Shown here: positions 24,328 through 26,789 of the stretch, piece after piece
Position numbering within the stretch: position 1 is the stretch's first letter
Layout: every line of letters begins with the position of its first letter
Notes under the pieces: model-generated
What the model saw: only the letters and a program-made list of their open reading frames with translations
Databases searched by the model: none
What the model was told of the DNA's origin: nothing
Translations under genes and position numbers: made by a program
From: an uncultured Oscillospiraceae bacterium
GTDB taxonomy: Bacteria; Bacillota; Clostridia; Oscillospirales; Ruminococcaceae
Reading direction: 5' to 3'
NCBI GenBank assembly: GCA_900552945.1
Contig: USBI01000022.1
Location: forward strand, 1 to 26,789
Length of the DNA: 26,789 nucleotides

Positions 24328-24702
24328 TCATTCTCCCTTATACAGCACCGTAAGCGTTTGGCAAAGCTCTTCTAGCGTTATGCCGCAGGTGCGGGAAAGT
24401 TCAACCGCCTGGTTCAGGTGCTCTTCCACCTTGCGTAGCTGCTCTTCCCGAATAAACTCCACATTCTTTTCCGCGACAAAACTGCCTTTTCCGGTAAGGG
24501 ATACAATAAACCCTTCCCGTTCCAGTTCTTCATACGCGCGCTTTGTGGTAATAACGCTGATGCGCAGTTCTTTTGCAAGCAGCCGCATAGAGGGCAGGGC
24601 GTCCCCTTCCCTTAATTCGCCGCTTATGATTTTTGATTTGATTTGGGTCACGATCTGGTCATAGATCGGTTGGCCGGCCGAATTGCTGATACTGATATTC
24701 AT
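24328..24702 (-). CDS. GntR family transcriptional regulator, YtrA subfamily
   Basis: The 124-residue protein has a winged helix-turn-helix domain near 10-75, with PIYDQIVTQIKSKIISGEL, LPSMRLLAKELRISVITTKRAYEELEREGFI and the wing TGKGSFVAEK. A short helical tail of about 45 residues replaces the effector domain of other GntR groups. This layout marks the YtrA subfamily, which usually controls an adjacent ABC operon. It is the first gene of the operon, and a perfect palindrome lies over its promoter 18 bases upstream, so autorepression is the likely scheme. The signal that relieves it is unknown. Confidence 0.94.
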   Translation of the reverse strand: MNISISNSAGQPIYDQIVTQIKSKIISGELREGDALPSMRLLAKELRISVITTKRAYEELEREGFIVSLTGKGSFVAEKNVEFIREEQLRKVEEHLNQAVELSRTCGITLEELCQTLTVLYKGE

Positions 24703-24719
24703 GTCCCACCATCATTTCT

Positions 24720-24748
24720 ATATTGTATATATTTATTATATACAATAT
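24720..24748 (-). promoter_or_regulatory. GntR operator: perfect 12-bp arm palindrome
   Basis: ATATTGTATATA (24720-24731) and TATATACAATAT (24737-24748) are perfect inverted arms around TTTAT. The palindrome covers the -10 of the gntR promoter. YtrA-type regulators bind such AT-rich palindromes upstream of their own genes. Confidence 0.82.
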
Positions 24749-24762
24749 TCATTCCTTGTCAA
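24735..24762 (-). promoter_or_regulatory. Consensus sigma-A promoter of the GntR-ABC operon
   Basis: On the minus strand -35 TTGACA (24757-24762), a 16-bp spacer and -10 TATAAT (24735-24740). Both hexamers are perfect consensus. A promoter this strong needs repression, and the operator overlaps it. Confidence 0.88.
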
Positions 24763-24764
24763 GT

Positions 24765-24800
24765 AAAAAAAAGGCTCATGGAATATGTTCCATGAGCCTT
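24765..24800 (-). terminator. Rho-independent terminator of the sulfatase operon
   Basis: AAGGCTCATGGAA and TTCCATGAGCCTT form a perfect 13-bp stem around a four-base loop. On the minus strand it runs into a T tract; on the plus strand only a few T follow. It separates the sulfatase operon from the GntR operon promoter, which starts three bases further on. Confidence 0.9.
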
Positions 24801-24850
24801 TTACCATGCTTATTTTTCACTCTTTTAACAATCTAACAAACACAAGCAAA

Positions 24851-25177
24851 TCAATGAGTACGATAACGATGGTAAATAAAAGAATAAACCCCTACTAAAA
24901 CCGGGATACCACCAACCGCTATCACGCCCATTACGACCGCGGACAAAAAGACGTCAAAAAACGCAAGCACACCGTCCATAAGCCAAAAGACGGCATAGGT
25001 CCACCACATAAACGCGTTGGCACGGTTGTATGCCGAAATATTGGTGATTTCACTGGAAGGCACTGTTGTCCCGCTCCAGAAATGCATTGGCGTTTTCCGG
25101 TGATATGCCCATACGCCGATGACACACATCAAAAAGGCACAAAACCAGGCACTTAACGCCATGATCCACTCTTCCAT
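24851..25177 (-). CDS. Small three-helix membrane protein, function unknown
   Basis: The 108 residues have hydrophobic helices near 5-25, 56-75 and 77-100. Between the first two lies a polar segment HFWSGTTVPSSEITNISAYNRANAFMWW, with a W-S-G and Y-N-R-A-N pattern that I associate with small DUF3784-like membrane proteins in Firmicutes; this is recall, not a search. CGGAGT lies before the ATG at 25177. It starts 21 bases after the sulfatase stop and is followed by a terminator, so it is probably co-transcribed with the sulfatase, though a shared function is not shown. Confidence 0.75.
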   Translation of the reverse strand: MEEWIMALSAWFCAFLMCVIGVWAYHRKTPMHFWSGTTVPSSEITNISAYNRANAFMWWTYAVFWLMDGVLAFFDVFLSAVVMGVIAVGGIPVLVGVYSFIYHRYRTH

Positions 25178-25198
25178 GCTGTACTCCGATTTTAAGAA

Positions 25199-26611
25199 TT
25201 ACTCACGCGAATCGCTCGTCATAGGGACTGTATCAGATGTAGCCGCATACCAGCGAAGCATATCCCGTTCGAGCTTCAGCGAAACAGCGGCATACTCTTC
25301 CTGACCGTACACGTTGCAAAGCTCTTTCGGGTCTTTTTCCAGGTCATAGAGCTCGTGCTCACCGTCAGTACGGTAGATGAGTTTATACCGCAGGGTGCGC
25401 AGCATGGTGGTACGGCAGACAGAAAGCGGATGTTCCTGCTGCTGCAATGCTTTGTGGTAATAAACTCCGCCCGGGAACATCAGGTCAGCATCACGATCGC
25501 CCCAGCCTTCAAAACAATGAGGTTCATGCAAATCATAACCGCCGTCTGAATAAACCGCACGTTCCGGATCGCCTTCTCCGCCCTTGAGCTGCGGCCAGAG
25601 GGAATGCCCGAAAAAGGTATGCTGTGGTTCAATGCCGGCAGACTCTAAGAATGTCGGCAACAGATCGAGCAGTTCAACCTGATTTTTCACCCGGTGCCCT
25701 TTTGCCACATTCGGACCACGGACAATCAACGGCACACGAGTCAAAACATCCTCAAAACCGTTCGGCCATTTTTCCACAAGGCCATAATCACCGGCATAAT
25801 CGCCATGATCAGAAGTAGCAATCAACAAGGTATCTTCTCCCGCGGGAGAAGTTTCCAGCGCGTCCATCAGACGGCCGAGCAGCATGTCGCTATAAGTAAT
25901 CATAGAAAGATAAACGGCCTGCACTTTTTTGAGCGCGTCTTCATCGTTTAAGCTGCGATACTCCCGAATAAGATGGTGAAACTCCGGTTTTCCCTCTCCA
26001 TGAGGGCGCAGTTCGATTTCCTGATTCAAATATTTATCATAATACGCTTCCGGAGCGGTATACGGACAATGCGGATAAAGAAGCGGCAGAAACAACACAA
26101 AAGGCTTATCCCCCGGCTTCCAATTTTTAATCTTCTCAATACCCGCCATCGTATTCGCGTAATCTTTTACGCCGTCTTCTCCGCATTTCATCGGTTCAAG
26201 AAGGAAATCATCAATGTTTCCTGTCGCGCTCTGCGGTTTTTCTTTTGGCGGATGCTCCGCCTGCTTTTCCACAAACTCATCTGCGGAAAGAGGAATGCTC
26301 TCCTGCGCAAACATGTCGTTTTTTCCATAGACCCATACATCATATCCCGCCTCTTTCATATAACGAAAGAGATTGTGTTCGTAGGGTTTGACCAGATTCC
26401 ACAGAGTGCGGTGCCCGGTCGTATGCGGGTATTGCCCGGTCACAAACGAACAGCGGCAAGGAGAACAAACCGGGTTTTGAACGTGACATTGTTCGAACAA
26501 AGTTCCTTCTTCCGCAAGACGGTCCAAATTTGGTGTTTCCACAAAAGGATGGCCATAACACCCAACACTTTCCGCGCGCATTTCATCCGGCATAAATAAA
26601 ACATAATTCAT
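25199..26611 (-). CDS. Sulfatase-like hydrolase, cysteine type
   Basis: This 470-residue enzyme belongs to the sulfatase branch of the alkaline phosphatase superfamily and should hydrolyse a sulfate ester (a phosphonate ester is possible). The signature CSPCRCSFVTG has Cys49 as the residue to be turned into formylglycine, with Arg53. Metal ligands are visible as Asp9-Glu10 in MPDEMRAESVG and Asp-His in ATSDHGDYAGDYG near 285-297. No signal peptide is seen, so it is probably cytoplasmic. An in-frame ATG lies upstream at 26692, but the ATG at 26611 has GGAGG eight bases before it, lies downstream of the promoter -10, and gives the usual MNYVLFMPDE start. The radical SAM maturase that anaerobes need is not in this window. 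Confidence 0.92.
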   Translation of the reverse strand: MNYVLFMPDEMRAESVGCYGHPFVETPNLDRLAEEGTLFEQCHVQNPVCSPCRCSFVTGQYPHTTGHRTLWNLVKPYEHNLFRYMKEAGYDVWVYGKNDMFAQESIPLSADEFVEKQAEHPPKEKPQSATGNIDDFLLEPMKCGEDGVKDYANTMAGIEKIKNWKPGDKPFVLFLPLLYPHCPYTAPEAYYDKYLNQEIELRPHGEGKPEFHHLIREYRSLNDEDALKKVQAVYLSMITYSDMLLGRLMDALETSPAGEDTLLIATSDHGDYAGDYGLVEKWPNGFEDVLTRVPLIVRGPNVAKGHRVKNQVELLDLLPTFLESAGIEPQHTFFGHSLWPQLKGGEGDPERAVYSDGGYDLHEPHCFEGWGDRDADLMFPGGVYYHKALQQQEHPLSVCRTTMLRTLRYKLIYRTDGEHELYDLEKDPKELCNVYGQEEYAAVSLKLERDMLRWYAATSDTVPMTSDSRE

Positions 26612-26663
26612 GAAAAATTCCTCCGTTGTCTGCTGTGATCCCAGATTAAATACTGTTTTCTTA

Positions 26664-26692
26664 ATCATAGCACGCTTTTTTAAAAAAAGCAA
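26664..26692 (-). promoter_or_regulatory. Promoter of the sulfatase operon
   Basis: On the minus strand -35 TTGCTT (26687-26692), 17-bp spacer and -10 TATGAT (26664-26669). The predicted start lies about 45 bases upstream of the sulfatase ATG at 26611, supporting that start over the longer frame. Confidence 0.75.
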
Positions 26693-26753
26693 TAAACCGG
26701 CGCAAAAGAAACGTACTCAGCATAAGTTAACTGAAAAATTTTATTTTTGGAAT

Positions 26754-26789
26754 CTGTCTCTTATACACATCTCCGAGCCCACGAGACCG
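26754..26789. other. Nextera P7-side adapter, reverse complement (non-biological)
   Basis: Positions 26754-26787 are the exact reverse complement of the adapter at 12-45, beginning with the mosaic end CTGTCTCTTATACACATCT. The final CG equals the first two bases of the reverse-complemented index seen at 4-11. Genomic sequence ends at 26753. Confidence 0.98.

Noticed and set aside
1..26789. Inverted terminal sequences at the two ends, as in a linear plasmid or transposon
   Set aside because: The inverted ends are exactly the Illumina Nextera adapter and index, not biological repeats.

Overview
The window is a 26.8 kb assembled contig from a Gram-positive, anaerobic, probably spore-forming member of the Clostridia, most likely Oscillospirales/Ruminococcaceae-like. 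The grounds are the gene content and order, the strong AGGAGG-type ribosome binding sites and the sigma-A-like promoters; the family assignment is inference. Both ends are not genomic: positions 1-45 and 26754-26789 are Illumina Nextera adapter and index sequence, so the natural sequence is 46-26753.

Layout. (1) 46-7331, minus strand: division and cell wall (dcw) cluster in transcription order mraZ, rsmH, ftsL-like, a PASTA-containing class B PBP (SpoVD/FtsI type), murE (meso-DAP-type motif), murF and the truncated start of mraY. It is headed by a promoter and a three-copy MraZ box. (2) 7332-7788: a 457 bp gap with two minus-strand terminators and a doubtful small ORF between them. (3) 7789-10462, minus strand: rodA, rsmD, coaD and a coiled-coil protein, tightly packed. 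(4) 10663-16595, plus strand: fhs, tsaE, tsaB, rpiB and upp form one compact run ending in a terminator, then a TfoX-N protein, trmL and degV. (5) 16732-20470: glycolytic operon pgk-tpiA-gpmI with its own promoter, an inverted repeat in the leader and a hairpin between pgk and tpiA. (6) 20490-22844: an AT-richer accessory module. It starts with the degraded C-terminus of an ABC-2 permease paralogue, followed by a 19-codon leader ORF, a secreted cysteine-peptidase-like protein whose frame is broken at an A9 tract inside the signal peptide, and a membrane-anchored protein of unknown function. (7) 22859-24702, minus strand: GntR (YtrA-like) regulator, ABC ATPase and ABC-2 permease, with an operator palindrome over a near-consensus promoter. 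(8) 24851-26611, minus strand: a Cys-type sulfatase and a small three-helix membrane protein.

Most of the window is conserved housekeeping: peptidoglycan precursor synthesis and elongation, lower glycolysis, one-carbon metabolism, t6A tRNA modification and CoA synthesis. The least explained part is 20490-22844, where gene decay, a probable insertion, a leader peptide and a homopolymer frameshift meet. I found no rRNA, tRNA, CRISPR array, intact insertion sequence or phage gene.
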